Counted from the stretch's first letter, positions 1-9,059 are shown. The stretch: 64,000 nt of DNA from Bacteroides caecimuris (GCF_001688725.2 NZ_CP015401.2:496001-560000), one strand, 5' to 3'. Notes: a model not told the origin generated them from the letters alone. Translations and numbers: made by a program.

Positions 1-334
1 AATGGAAGGATGATGCTTCGTCCATATTTTCATACTTTTGCTTCTTACCCCGATAATGATAGTAGTATGCTCCGTATCCGAAGGCGCTGCGGGGAGAGAA
101 GGTCATCAGTTGCAGGGAAGAGGTAAATCCGGCTCTGTCTTCATCTTTGGGTACATCCCACGAGCTGATACCGCCTCCACACATATCCGGCATCCCGAAT
201 CCTATTCCTGCATTGAATACATATACACGCTTGTATGATGGGACGTTGCTTTCCGAGTCTATGGTTTGTGCTGACAGCGTAGCGGTTGTCAGCAGGCAGC
301 CCAATAGTAATATCAAATTTCTACTGAATTTCAT
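1..334 (-). CDS. Exported protein, C-terminal part outside window
   Basis: The start codon is at 334 on the minus strand and the frame stays open to base 1, giving the first 111 residues. The N-terminus is a clear signal peptide (MKFSRNLILLLGCLLTTATLSA, cut after about residue 22 before Q-T-I-D; written here as Lys/Arg then a Leu-rich core). The mature part is rich in Gly and Tyr (GIGFGMPDM, FGYGAYYYHY), which fits the alternating strands of an outer-membrane beta-barrel, but no family is recognised. A 13-bp perfect hairpin (361-395) lies just upstream. Export is well supported; barrel nature is inference. Confidence 0.6.
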   Translation of the reverse strand, partial: MKFSRNLILLLGCLLTTATLSAQTIDSESNVPSYKRVYVFNAGIGFGMPDMCGGGISSWDVPKDEDRAGFTSSLQLMTFSPRSAFGYGAYYYHYRGKKQKYENMDEASSFH

Positions 335-360
335 AATAGTCTATATTTGTTTGGAAAATT

Positions 361-395
361 TTTCCGCTTCCGCCCGCCCTGCGCGGAAGCGGAAA
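361..395. terminator. GC-rich perfect hairpin upstream of the truncated gene
   Basis: The arms 361-373 and 383-395 pair perfectly over 13 bp around a 9-nt loop. The T run on either side is short, so it is a weak terminator candidate. On the minus strand it lies 27 nt before the start codon at 334, so it could also be a 5' UTR hairpin. Confidence 0.45.
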
Positions 396-417
396 GTTGT
401 TTCATTGTAGTTTTTGA

Positions 418-642
418 TTAATTAATTTCAATCCAATCCAATCTGTCTATGTATGTTTCTACAAATTGAAATTCGGTCCTACAAGTAAGAGCCACCTGTC
501 TCATCAAATCATTCAATTGCTGGACAGTTGTACAATTTTGTAGTCTTGGTATGATTGCCAATAATTTCATTCTTTGTAGACTGCTCATTTCATATAAAAA
601 AAATAATGGTAGCTCAAATAACAAATACTTCATTGCTTTCAT
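418..642 (-). CDS. Small hypothetical ORF, doubtful
   Basis: A 74-codon ORF in the gap between the truncated exported protein and the M23 peptidase. It has a hydrophobic start (YLLFELPLFFLYEM) and an amphipathic remainder ending LDWIEIN. No family is recognised, and no TAnnTTTG box was found upstream on this strand. The same-strand arrangement with the gene at 1-334, with a hairpin between them, is the only contextual support. It may be a chance ORF in AT-rich DNA. Confidence 0.25.
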   Translation of the reverse strand: MKAMKYLLFELPLFFLYEMSSLQRMKLLAIIPRLQNCTTVQQLNDLMRQVALTCRTEFQFVETYIDRLDWIEIN

Positions 643-1162
643 AGCTTTTAATTTTTTGTTGATTATAAACGGTTGTGCAACCTGCGTTAAGATCTCGGTA
701 TAAATGTATATAAAAAAAATGAAAGAACAAAGAAAAACAGTTTTGCATTTAATATTATTCGTATATACTCTATAAAAGTAACGTCAGTTTGATATACATC
801 TATGCTGTTACGGTTCTTCTCTTTTAGAGAGGTTGCTCTCTCCCGATTCATAAAATGCTTTGCAGCATAAAAAAAGCTCCGGCTTTCACAAATCCCAACT
901 TTGCCATGTCAGAAAATTATAGTAACTTAGTCTGGAAAGAATGTCGCAATGGAATGTGTAGATAGGATAAATGTTTTATTTTAGTTGCTTTCTTTTCTTA
1001 AATAATTGGTTGTTATGGCTAGAAGATGTATTTTTGTAGTGGTTGAAATGAGATGTTGGTCACAAAATTTAATAATTGATTGTATAATTGTTTGATAGTC
1101 AGTGAAAAGTGAATTGCTTTTATTGCTTTAGCCGTATTAACAAGCGAAATATTTCCAAAAAG
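643..1162. other. 520-bp intergenic stretch with a degraded repeat copy
   Basis: AT-rich DNA with no supported gene. It holds one copy of the dispersed repeat family described at 779-850. The sequence after about 880 shows nothing recognisable apart from the region just before the M23 peptidase start. Confidence 0.5.
779..850 (+). repeat. Dispersed repeat family A, copy 1
   Basis: Starts with aacgtcagtttgatata, nearly identical to the arm of the hairpin at 37991-38073. It continues with a cttct...agagaggttgctctctcccgat segment that matches the core of the copy at 24357-24450. Degraded relative to those copies. Confidence 0.55.
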
Positions 1163-2131
1163 ATGCGCAAAGTATACTATATCTATAATCCACAGACCCA
1201 GACTTATGATCGAATTTACCCTACCGTACGGCAGCGTGCGCTTAGTATCCTGCGTCGGCTTTTCTATGGAATGGGGTTGGGAGCAGGTTGCTTTATTGTA
1301 TTGCTTTTGATTTTTGGTTCTCCGTCAGAGAAGGAATTAAGAATTGAAAACAGCCGTCTTTTGGCACAGTACAATGTGCTTTCCCGGCGTTTGGACGACG
1401 CTATGGGGGTGCTTCAGGATATTCAGCAACGTGATGATAATCTGTATCGGGTGATTTTACAGGCAGATCCTGTTTCTCCGGCTATTCGTCAGGCAGGTTA
1501 TGGCGGGACGAACCGTTACGAAGAACTGATGGATTTGGCGAATGCCAAGTTGGTGGTGAATACGACTCAAAAGTTGGATGTGCTTTCCAAAAGGCTTTAT
1601 ATCCAGTCGAAATCTTTCGATGATGTGATTGATATGTGTAAGAACCACGATGAAATGCTGAAATGTATTCCGGCCATACAGCCTATTTCGAATAAAGATC
1701 TTCGTCAGACAGCATCCGGTTATGGTACACGTATCGACCCTATTTATGGTACGACAAAGTTTCATGCAGGCATGGATTTCTCTGCTCATTCGGGAACGGA
1801 TGTATATGCTACCGGCAACGGAACAGTGGTAAAAGTGGGATGGGAAACCGGATACGGTAATACCATCGAAATAGATCATGGTTTCGGGTATCTCACTCGG
1901 TATGCTCACTTGCAGGGATTTAATACGAAAGTTGGAAAGAAAGTGGTACGTGGTGAGATTATCGGAAAAGTGGGTAGTACAGGAAAAAGTACCGGTCCGC
2001 ATTTGCATTATGAAGTGTACGTGAAAGGGAAAGTAGTGAATCCGGTCAATTATTATTTCATGGATTTGAGTGCCGAAGATTATGAGAGGATGATTCAGTT
2101 GGCAGCCAATCATGGTAAAGTGTTTGATTAA
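1163..2131 (+). CDS. M23 family metallopeptidase (LytM/NlpD-like cell-wall hydrolase)
   Basis: A predicted peptidoglycan endopeptidase, 322 aa, that should act on the periplasmic side of the inner membrane. One membrane anchor lies near residues 30-52 (GMGLGAGCFIVLLLIF), followed by a heptad-like coiled coil (residues 57-100) and a C-terminal peptidase M23 domain. Zinc ligands are visible as H-A-G-M-D near residue 198 and the HLHYEV motif near residue 280. The frame extends upstream to 1109, but the conserved start is the ATG at 1163 (MRKVYYIYNPQT), which removes 18 unlikely residues. The MerR-type gene follows after 26 bp, so the two are probably co-transcribed. Family is certain; whether it is active or an activator of other hydrolases is not shown. 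Confidence 0.93.
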   Translation: MRKVYYIYNPQTQTYDRIYPTVRQRALSILRRLFYGMGLGAGCFIVLLLIFGSPSEKELRIENSRLLAQYNVLSRRLDDAMGVLQDIQQRDDNLYRVILQADPVSPAIRQAGYGGTNRYEELMDLANAKLVVNTTQKLDVLSKRLYIQSKSFDDVIDMCKNHDEMLKCIPAIQPISNKDLRQTASGYGTRIDPIYGTTKFHAGMDFSAHSGTDVYATGNGTVVKVGWETGYGNTIEIDHGFGYLTRYAHLQGFNTKVGKKVVRGEIIGKVGSTGKSTGPHLHYEVYVKGKVVNPVNYYFMDLSAEDYERMIQLAANHGKVFD

Positions 2132-2157
2132 AATCTTAAAACAGGAGTAGGAGTGTT

Positions 2158-2502
2158 ATGCTTAATACCGACAAAGAATTGAAATTATATTATTCGATAG
2201 GAGAGGTTGCAGACATGTTCGGAGTCAATCCGTCATTGCTCCGTTTTTGGGAAAAGGAATTTCCGCAAATTTCTCCTAAGACAGCGGGAAGAGGAATACG
2301 TCAGTATCGCAAAGAAGACGTAGAAACGATCGGTCTTATCTATCATTTGGTAAAAGAAAAAGGTATGACACTTCCCGGTGCCCGGCAACGTTTGAAGGAT
2401 AATAAAGAAGCTACGGTTCGTAATTACGAGATTGTAAATAAGCTGAAAACGATAAAAGAAGAGCTTTTGGCTATTAAACGCGAATTGGATGGACGGGAGT
2501 AG
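2158..2502 (+). CDS. MerR-family transcriptional regulator, short form
   Basis: A 114-aa DNA-binding protein. The N-terminal winged helix-turn-helix of the MerR family is clear: YSIGEVADMFGV then LLRFWEKEFP, then the wing R-G-I-R-Q-Y-R-K-E-D-V. After about residue 75 there is only a short helix that would form the antiparallel dimer coiled coil. There is no effector-binding domain and no cysteine cluster, so it is not a metal sensor of the usual kind. It follows the M23 peptidase by 26 bp, which suggests a link to envelope functions, but its targets cannot be read from the sequence. Confidence 0.9.
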   Translation: MLNTDKELKLYYSIGEVADMFGVNPSLLRFWEKEFPQISPKTAGRGIRQYRKEDVETIGLIYHLVKEKGMTLPGARQRLKDNKEATVRNYEIVNKLKTIKEELLAIKRELDGRE

Positions 2503-2545
2503 AATAACGTTGATCGATAACGAATGTGTTGATCAACATTATTCT
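2501..2545. terminator. Bidirectional hairpin between convergent merR-type gene and rsh
   Basis: Arms agaataacgttgatc (2501-2515) and gatcaacattattct (2531-2545) pair over 15 bp with one mismatch. They overlap the stop codons of both convergent genes, so the hairpin can serve both strands. There is no long T tract. Confidence 0.5.
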
Positions 2546-4776
2546 TCTACGCGGCTCACCTGTTTGATATTCTGTATTTTCTTCAGATTGTTACAGATGG
2601 TTTTCACATCATCTACATCATGTACCCATAACTGAATTTTTCCCTCAAAGATACCATCCACCGTTTCGATGGTCAGCTTACGGATATTTACATTGAGCTG
2701 TCTGGAGATGACTTGAGTGACTTCATTCAAAAGTCCCATGCTGTCTATACCTTTTATATATATATATACCAGGAAAGATAGTTCTTTGTGCGTATCCCAT
2801 TCTGTCGCTAATATACGGTTGCCATAACTGCTCTTAAGTTTGGCAGCAACAGGGCATTGACGTTTGTGGATAATGATCCGGTCGTTTTCATCCATATATC
2901 CCAATACGTCATCACCGGGAATAGGATGGCAACATTCCGCCATGATATATTTTTTCTGCAAGCTTTCTTCCGTCAGCTTGAGCACTTGCTTCGGATTGAT
3001 TTTTTCTTTTTCTTGCGGCTTTTCTTCTTGCTTCTCTTTACTGTTGCCGAAAGAGAAAGTCAGATATTTCTTCCAGTTACTGGTTTGCTTTTCTTTCAGT
3101 TCATTCTTATCCGCTTCTCCCAAGACGATTGCTTTACTGCCAATGGCAGCCAGCAGTTCTTCTTCATTCTTGGCATTATGCAGTTTGCGCAGCTTCTCAA
3201 TAACAGCTTCTTCAGGGCGGATTTCCTCTTTTTTCAAAAACTCGTTAAGGATTTCTTCGCCTATCTTTTGGTTTGCTTTACGCTCTTTGCGGAGGATGGA
3301 TGCTATCTTGGCACGGGCACGCGCAGTGGTTGCAAAAACTTCCCATTGCGGTTGTACGCGTTGTGATTTTGAGGTCAGGATTTCAACCTGGTCACCACTT
3401 TGCAATTTATGGCTTAATGGAACTAATTTGTGGTTGACTTTGGCACCAATACAATGGCTGCCGATATCCGTATGCAGGGAAAACGCGAAGTCGAGAGCCG
3501 TAGAATTCTGCGGCATAGTCTTCAGCTCACCTTTTGGGGTGAACACAAATATTTCAGAAGCAAATAAATTGAGTTTGATGGTATCCAGAAAATCTATGGC
3601 ATCCGGTTGCGGATCATCCAATATTTCCTTAATGGTTTTCAACCATTTTTCCAACTCTCCTTCATCTTCGCTGCCTCCTCCTTCTTTGTATTTCCAGTGA
3701 GCGGCGAAACCTTGTTCGGCAACGTCATTCATTCGTTCGCTACGAATCTGGACTTCAATCCATTGTCCGTTATTACCCATCAGGGTGACATGCAATGCCT
3801 GATAACCATTTGCTTTAGGATGGCTCACCCAGTCGCGCAGACGGTCCGGATGAGGCTTGTATATCTTGGAGATGGAAACGTAAATGTCGAAACAGTCGTT
3901 GAGTTCTTCTTCTATGTTATGTGGCTCGAAGATGATACGGACAGCTAGTAGATCAAATATTTCTTCAAAAGGAACATGCTTGGTCTGCATCTTGTTCCAG
4001 ATAGAATAGATTGATTTTACGCGGGCAAGTATCCGGTATTTTAATCCCATCTTATCCAACTGTGTACGGATAGGAGCAGTGAAGTCGTTGAAAACTTTGT
4101 CGCGTTCGGCGGCTGTGGCATTCAACTTCTCTTCTATTTCTGCATATTCTTCGGGGTGTTCATATTTGAAACTTAGATTCTCAAGTTCTGTTTTTATTTT
4201 GTAGAGACCCAGGCGGTTAGCAAGTGGTGCATAGATGTAAAGCGTTTCGCCTGCAATCTTATATTGCTTGTTGGGCAACATGGAACCGAGGGTACGCATG
4301 TTGTGCAAACGGTCGGCTATCTTGATAAGGATTACCCGGATATCGTTCGACATGGTGAGCAGCAACTTCTTGAAGTTCTCTGCTTGTGCTGAAGCACGGT
4401 CACCGAAAATTCCGCCAGATATTTTGGTCAGTCCGTCTACAATTTGGGCAATCTTTGGACCAAAGATATTTTCAATGTCTTCTACTGTGTAATCAGTGTC
4501 TTCTACTACATCATGCAACAAGGCCGCACATATAGAAGTTGAACCCAGGCCGATCTCATTACATACAATACTGGCAACGGCAATCGGGTGCATAATGTAA
4601 GGTTCGCCCGAACGACGTTTGATACCTTTATGCGCCTGATTGGCGAAGTTGAAAGCTTTCGTAATGATTTCAACTTTTTTGCGATGTTTAGTGTTGAGAT
4701 AATCATTCAGTAGTTCGTGGAACGCCTGGTTGATCATTTTTTCATCACTTATTTCTTTTGGGGGCAGATTATCCAT
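2539..4776 (-). CDS. rsh: Bifunctional (p)ppGpp synthetase/hydrolase (RelA/SpoT homologue)
   Basis: Makes and degrades the alarmone (p)ppGpp in the stringent response; 745 aa, the usual length. Domain order: HD hydrolase (residues 40-200, with the metal pair H88-D89 and E92-D93 in LLHDVVED and the later IADRLHNMRT), synthetase (about 245-400, with EVQIRS), TGS (about 410-470) and a C-terminal ACT domain (about 660-740). The loop R-L-R-D before WVSHPKANGYQALH is the basic RxKD-like form found in bifunctional enzymes, not the acidic form of RelA-only enzymes, and the HD residues are intact. It is the last gene of parA-parB-DUF5683-mltD-rsh, 72 bp after mltD. Confidence 0.96.
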   Translation of the reverse strand: MDNLPPKEISDEKMINQAFHELLNDYLNTKHRKKVEIITKAFNFANQAHKGIKRRSGEPYIMHPIAVASIVCNEIGLGSTSICAALLHDVVEDTDYTVEDIENIFGPKIAQIVDGLTKISGGIFGDRASAQAENFKKLLLTMSNDIRVILIKIADRLHNMRTLGSMLPNKQYKIAGETLYIYAPLANRLGLYKIKTELENLSFKYEHPEEYAEIEEKLNATAAERDKVFNDFTAPIRTQLDKMGLKYRILARVKSIYSIWNKMQTKHVPFEEIFDLLAVRIIFEPHNIEEELNDCFDIYVSISKIYKPHPDRLRDWVSHPKANGYQALHVTLMGNNGQWIEVQIRSERMNDVAEQGFAAHWKYKEGGGSEDEGELEKWLKTIKEILDDPQPDAIDFLDTIKLNLFASEIFVFTPKGELKTMPQNSTALDFAFSLHTDIGSHCIGAKVNHKLVPLSHKLQSGDQVEILTSKSQRVQPQWEVFATTARARAKIASILRKERKANQKIGEEILNEFLKKEEIRPEEAVIEKLRKLHNAKNEEELLAAIGSKAIVLGEADKNELKEKQTSNWKKYLTFSFGNSKEKQEEKPQEKEKINPKQVLKLTEESLQKKYIMAECCHPIPGDDVLGYMDENDRIIIHKRQCPVAAKLKSSYGNRILATEWDTHKELSFLVYIYIKGIDSMGLLNEVTQVISRQLNVNIRKLTIETVDGIFEGKIQLWVHDVDDVKTICNNLKKIQNIKQVSRVEE

Positions 4777-4848
4777 AATTGTTATCCTTTCACTTGCTTA
4801 GTTCTGCAAAAATAAGCAAATTTCCGAACGATGCAAGCAGGAAGCAGT

Positions 4849-6144
4849 TTATTTGTATATTTTCAATCGTTTTCCTGCTGCAATTTTGGTGTTGGACATT
4901 CCATTCCACCTTTGTATATCCTTAACTGTGACGCCATACTTTCCGGCGATGGTTGACAAAGTGTCTCCACTTTTTATTGTGTAGTAGGTCGGTTTGCCTT
5001 TACCGGCAACAGCTGCTGTCGTTTTACGGGTTGAGGGGGTAATTTCCTTTACTGCAACGGTTTTCCGGTTGCGGAACAATTCGTCGGCGCGATGTACATA
5101 GATTGTATCTTGCTTATCTATAAAGTTACTGATAGCATCGATGGGGAGTCTTAAAGTATAAGGCTTGCTGTCACCCGGAATCATTTGCTTCTTATATTGC
5201 GGATTCAAACTCTTGATTTGATCCAAAGGTACGTTGCAAAGATCAGCAATCTGTTCGAAGTGCAGATTCTTGTTCACTTGTACTGTGTCGGTACTTGCCG
5301 GGATATTTGTTTCCATCGGACAAATATTATGGTCACAATAGTAAGTCATCACATAATTAGCGGCGATAAAGGCAGGTACGTAACCACGTGTTTCTTTAGG
5401 CAGGTAATTATAAATTTTCCAGTAATCCGTTTCGCCATTGGCACGGCGGATTGCCTTGTTGATAGTGCCGGGGCCACAGTTATAAGCAGCAATCACAAGA
5501 TTCCAGTCTCCATAAATGTCATACATTTCTTTGAGATAGCGTGCGGCAGCCCAAGTTGCTTTAATCGGGTCGCGGCGTTCATCCACCAGGCTGTTTGATT
5601 CCAAGCCATAGATCTTACCTGTACTGATCATAAATTGCCACAGACCGGAAGCGCCTGCGCGTGACACGGCAGAGGGGTTCAGGGCAGATTCGATAATCGG
5701 GAGATATCTAAGTTCCAGTGGAAGCCCGTATGCATCCAATGCTTCTTCAAAAATCGGCATATAGAAGTTGCAGGCACTTAACATGAAAGAAACCTGATTG
5801 CGCAAGCGTCCTGCATACATGTCGATGAATTTGCGGATAATATCATTATAAGGCATTTCCATGATAGCCGGAATGCGTGACAAGCGGTCGATATAGACAG
5901 AGTCGCTGAATAAAGGATTGATTTCAGCTGTACTGCAATCCTTACCTAAGTCAATATAATTTTTGGCTTTCCAGTCGTTCAACAGACTGTCAAGTGGATA
6001 TGTCATACTTTTAGGCAGGTCGATGCTTTCTTTGCGTTCAGTTCCATTTTCACGAATCACTACATCTACACTTTGCGCTTTTACCTGCGACGTTGCCACT
6101 AGTAAAAGAAAAATAATCGAACGATAGTTAACTAATTTCTTCAT
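4849..6144 (-). CDS. mltD: Membrane-bound lytic murein transglycosylase D (MltD-like)
   Basis: Cleaves the MurNAc-GlcNAc bond of peptidoglycan with formation of the 1,6-anhydro product. The 431-aa protein has a signal peptide (about 24 residues, ending VKAQ, with no lipobox cysteine), a transglycosylase SLT domain (residues 120-260; catalytic Glu is E152 in IIESALNPSAV, followed by SGLWQFM) and a C-terminal LysM domain (about 385-430, YTIKSGDTLSTIAGKYGV). A second, degenerate LysM-like segment (FEQIADLCNVPLDQIKSLN) lies before it. It sits between the DUF5683 gene (33 bp) and rsh (72 bp) in the partition operon. Confidence 0.94.
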   Translation of the reverse strand: MKKLVNYRSIIFLLLVATSQVKAQSVDVVIRENGTERKESIDLPKSMTYPLDSLLNDWKAKNYIDLGKDCSTAEINPLFSDSVYIDRLSRIPAIMEMPYNDIIRKFIDMYAGRLRNQVSFMLSACNFYMPIFEEALDAYGLPLELRYLPIIESALNPSAVSRAGASGLWQFMISTGKIYGLESNSLVDERRDPIKATWAAARYLKEMYDIYGDWNLVIAAYNCGPGTINKAIRRANGETDYWKIYNYLPKETRGYVPAFIAANYVMTYYCDHNICPMETNIPASTDTVQVNKNLHFEQIADLCNVPLDQIKSLNPQYKKQMIPGDSKPYTLRLPIDAISNFIDKQDTIYVHRADELFRNRKTVAVKEITPSTRKTTAAVAGKGKPTYYTIKSGDTLSTIAGKYGVTVKDIQRWNGMSNTKIAAGKRLKIYK

Positions 6145-6177
6145 GCTTCAATAATAAGATCAATCTAAATAGTGTTT

Positions 6178-7065
6178 TTAAAATCGTAATACGCATTGCA
6201 GACCAACCGACTTATTTTTTAAACTGTTGGAGCGGAACTGGTTGTTATTGTCGATAACAGCTGGTTCTACTTTCATACTCAAGTCGGGGGTTATATCGAA
6301 GTTAGACAACTCTGCATCTACATAAGCGTCGATGATAGAGATCAGATAAACTCCGATAAAAGCAAATATACTAAGGTCCCGATAACGGCGGAACATATCT
6401 TTTCTTCGTTTTAATGTGTTTTTAAGCTGCTCCTCATTATAAGTGGAGTTCGGGGGCAACAAATCTTCGTAACTTTTCGTATTCGGATTGCTGTCCATAA
6501 TGTCCAGGTAGGCTTGCGAATAGTCTTTGTACATCTTGCCGTTCCAACTTAAGGCGTAAGCACAACCTGCAAATCCTCCATATATAATAGGTAATTTCCA
6601 GTATTTACGGTTGTAAATCTGTCCTCCACCGGGGAATACGACGGCAAGCCACGTTGCTTTGGTCGGATTCGGGATAAATATTTTCTTGTTAATATCTTGA
6701 GCAGGTGGTGGCACAGTGTCGGTTTTTACAACAATGGGGGCAGGTTGCTCTATCTTTTTTAGTTCTTTCTTGTTGGCTGCATCCAAGCTGTCTGCTATCT
6801 GTATTTTAGCAGCTGACAAACTGTCGATGGCCGGAAGCTCTTTGGATGGTATGATCCGGATAGAATCTTTCTTCACCGAGTCTTGTACGGCTGGCTCACG
6901 ATGTCTTCGTGCACGGGCTTTCGGCGCTTCACGCTGTATGATTGTTGTATCTTTCCGTGCCGGAGTAACAGTGGATTGTGCATACACATCAATCCCTGCC
7001 ACTTGTAAAAAACAGAGAAGCAGGGTGCTGACTAGTAACTGATATTTCTTACTTTTTCTTGTCAT
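6178..7065 (-). CDS. DUF5683 domain-containing protein
   Basis: 295 aa with an N-terminal signal or anchor segment (LLVSTLLLCFLQVAGIDVYA). A Pro/Lys/Asp-rich linker spans about residues 35-130. The conserved DUF5683 core starts at TWLAVVFPGGGQIYN and includes two hydrophobic segments (IIYGGFAGCAYAL and LSIFAFIGVYLISIIDAYVDA). This family is common in Bacteroidetes and its function is unknown. The start codon directly abuts the parB stop codon, so translation is probably coupled, and mltD follows after 33 bp. The setting suggests an envelope role linked to chromosome segregation or wall turnover; that is inference. Confidence 0.88.
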   Translation of the reverse strand: MTRKSKKYQLLVSTLLLCFLQVAGIDVYAQSTVTPARKDTTIIQREAPKARARRHREPAVQDSVKKDSIRIIPSKELPAIDSLSAAKIQIADSLDAANKKELKKIEQPAPIVVKTDTVPPPAQDINKKIFIPNPTKATWLAVVFPGGGQIYNRKYWKLPIIYGGFAGCAYALSWNGKMYKDYSQAYLDIMDSNPNTKSYEDLLPPNSTYNEEQLKNTLKRRKDMFRRYRDLSIFAFIGVYLISIIDAYVDAELSNFDITPDLSMKVEPAVIDNNNQFRSNSLKNKSVGLQCVLRF

Positions 7066-7956
7066 TTACTTCTTTAGCGTATCGAAGATTTCCATGATAC
7101 GTTCCAGTTCCTCCTCGTTACCGAAAGGAATACTGATCTTTCCTTTTCCCTTTTCAGAGCAGGTGAGTTGTACCTTGGTGTTGAAGAAACCGGAGAGTTG
7201 TTGCTTCAATAAGTTGAATTCTTCAGGAAGTTTGCCACGTTTGGGTGTTATTTTCCGTGTGCCGCTTTTCACAGCTTCTCCTTCACTTAATGATTTAACA
7301 ATTTCTTCTACTTTGCGGACTGAATATCCGTGTTCTTGTATTTCTTCGAATATTTTAACTTGTAGTTTAGGGTCACCTAATGAAATCAGTGCACGGGCAT
7401 GTCCCATGTCCAACTGCTTGTTTTGCAGGGCCATCTGTATCGGAGCCGGCAATTTTAGCAAGCGCAGATAGTTAGCAATCGTCGTTCTTTTCTTTCCGAT
7501 ACGTTCGCTAAGACGTTCCTGTGTCAGTTCGTACTGATCGAGCAGATGTTGGTAGGCAAGTGCGATTTCTACGGCATTCAGGTCTTCACGCTGGATATTT
7601 TCAATCAGCGCCATTTCCATCATGTTTTCGTCGTCGGCGGTGCGTATATAAGCAGGGATTGTTTTCAATCCTGCTCTTTGTGATGCACGATAACGACGCT
7701 CTCCCGCGATGATCTGATACTCATCGTCCGAGAGTTTGCGTAAGGTGATAGGTTGGATGATACCGATTTCCGCAATGGAATCAGCCAGTTCCTGTAATGC
7801 TGTTTCGTCAAACTCACGGCGGGGCTGGTTGGGATTGACAGTAATCTTTGCCAGCTCTATTTCATTAATGGAAGAAGACCCTTCGGTTTTCACATCATCC
7901 ATTGAGAGCAAGGCGTCGAGACCACGTCCTAATGCATTTCTTTTTTGTGTTGCCAT
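7066..7956 (-). CDS. parB: ParB/Spo0J chromosome-partitioning CTPase
   Basis: Binds parS sites near the origin and spreads as a sliding clamp. 296 aa. It begins with the short ParA-stimulating tail (LGRGLDALL, with Arg). The ParB N-terminal domain follows (about 30-125) with VNPNQPR and the CTP-binding motif GERRYRA. The helix-turn-helix (about 135-200, LTQERLSERIGKKRTTIANYLRLL) and a C-terminal dimerisation domain complete it. It follows parA by 15 bp. No classical parS palindrome was found in this window. Confidence 0.96.
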   Translation of the reverse strand: MATQKRNALGRGLDALLSMDDVKTEGSSSINEIELAKITVNPNQPRREFDETALQELADSIAEIGIIQPITLRKLSDDEYQIIAGERRYRASQRAGLKTIPAYIRTADDENMMEMALIENIQREDLNAVEIALAYQHLLDQYELTQERLSERIGKKRTTIANYLRLLKLPAPIQMALQNKQLDMGHARALISLGDPKLQVKIFEEIQEHGYSVRKVEEIVKSLSEGEAVKSGTRKITPKRGKLPEEFNLLKQQLSGFFNTKVQLTCSEKGKGKISIPFGNEEELERIMEIFDTLKK

Positions 7957-7971
7957 ATCTTCTTCTTTCTT

Positions 7972-8736
7972 TTATTTATTTCGGTTGATAATTTCTTTAG
8001 CAAGGGCCAGGTGATTTTTGGCACCGGTAGATTCCGCATCGTAAAGGATGGTCGGGACACCGTAGCTGGGAGCCTCGCTCAATTTCACATTTCGTTGAAT
8101 AACGGTGTTGAATACCAGTTCCTGGAAATGACGTTTCACTTCGTCGTAAATCTGATTAGCCTGACGCAGACGAGAGTCATACATTGTCAGTAAGAAACCT
8201 TCGATTTCTAAAGCCGGATTCAGTTTCGACTTGATGATTTTGATGGTATTCAATAATTTGCTGATACCTTCAAGAGCGAAATATTCAGCTTGAACGGGGA
8301 TAATCACGGAGTCGGCTGCCGTCAGGGCATTAATCGTGATCAGTCCTAATGAAGGCGAACAGTCTATCAGGATATAGTCATATTCTTTCTTCAAAGGCGT
8401 GAGTACTTCTTTTAGTATCTTTTCTCGGTTTGGGAGGTTCAGCATTTCAATCTCTGCTCCTACAAGATTGATGTGCGAAGAGATTACTTTCAAAGAATCA
8501 ATCTCCGTGTCAAGGATAGCGTCCTGTACATTGGCTCTATCAATAATACATTCATAGATAGTGCATTCCGACTGCTTGATGTCTACTCCCAGACCGGAAG
8601 AGGCATTAGCTTGCGGGTCGGCATCTATCACGAGTACCTTCTTCTCTAGTGTAGCAAGTGAAGCTGCGAGATTAATCGTAGTCGTTGTCTTTCCTACACC
8701 GCCTTTTTGATTGGCCAAAGCAATAATTTTTCCCAT
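7972..8736 (-). CDS. parA: ParA/Soj family chromosome-partitioning ATPase
   Basis: The nucleoid-binding ATPase partner of ParB; 254 aa. The deviant Walker A motif KGGVGKTTT is at residues 11-19, with the signature lysine K11. Walker A' and B follow as VIDADPQANAS and YILIDCSPSLG. It is the first gene of the five-gene partition/wall/stringent-response operon. Upstream on the minus strand, TATATTTG (8909-8916) is a candidate -7 box, and an inverted repeat at 8844-8876 would fall in the leader. Confidence 0.96.
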   Translation of the reverse strand: MGKIIALANQKGGVGKTTTTINLAASLATLEKKVLVIDADPQANASSGLGVDIKQSECTIYECIIDRANVQDAILDTEIDSLKVISSHINLVGAEIEMLNLPNREKILKEVLTPLKKEYDYILIDCSPSLGLITINALTAADSVIIPVQAEYFALEGISKLLNTIKIIKSKLNPALEIEGFLLTMYDSRLRQANQIYDEVKRHFQELVFNTVIQRNVKLSEAPSYGVPTILYDAESTGAKNHLALAKEIINRNK

Positions 8737-8843
8737 ATTCTCTAAATTTATTGGCAGCGAAATAAGTGATAAATCCTTAGAGCGCCTACGAAAAAAGAGA
8801 AACTTTGCAATTTCTGTTGATAAGTCGCCTGTTTTGTTAATAA

Positions 8844-8876
8844 CTGTCGGACGAAACGGTTACAAAATTTCGACAG
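8844..8876. promoter_or_regulatory. Inverted repeat in the parA leader
   Basis: ctgtcg (8844-8849) and cgacag (8871-8876) form an interrupted palindrome, with gaaa and tttc pairing further inside. It lies about 110 bp before the parA start, downstream of the candidate -7 box. It could be an operator; the sequence does not match the classical parS palindrome. Confidence 0.3.
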
Positions 8877-9027
8877 GTTCATCATCTGCCTTTTTCTTTA
8901 TGAGCTTGCAAATATACATATTTATATTGGATATTTATTTCTTTTTTTGCTCGCTTGCAGAAGATTAAGATTTGTAAACGGGTAGGAGTGGGGTGAAAGA
9001 GACTTTTCGATTTGATGTGGAGAGGTG

Positions 9028-9059
9028 TTTGGCGATACGGCTTCTTTTTGTTACTTTTG
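9028..9059 (+). promoter_or_regulatory. Promoter of surE
   Basis: TTTG (9028-9031), a 20-bp spacer, then TACTTTTG (9052-9059), a full match to the Bacteroides primary sigma factor promoter. The predicted transcript starts near 9066. That is downstream of the earliest in-frame start (9025) and so fixes the surE start at 9091. The rest of the 354-bp divergent gap (8737-9090) holds the parA promoter and leader and nothing else recognisable. Confidence 0.75.

Noticed and set aside
1109..1162. Upstream start of the M23 peptidase at 1109
   Set aside because: The added 18 residues do not look like a membrane protein start, and the family-like start MRKVYYIY is at 1163.
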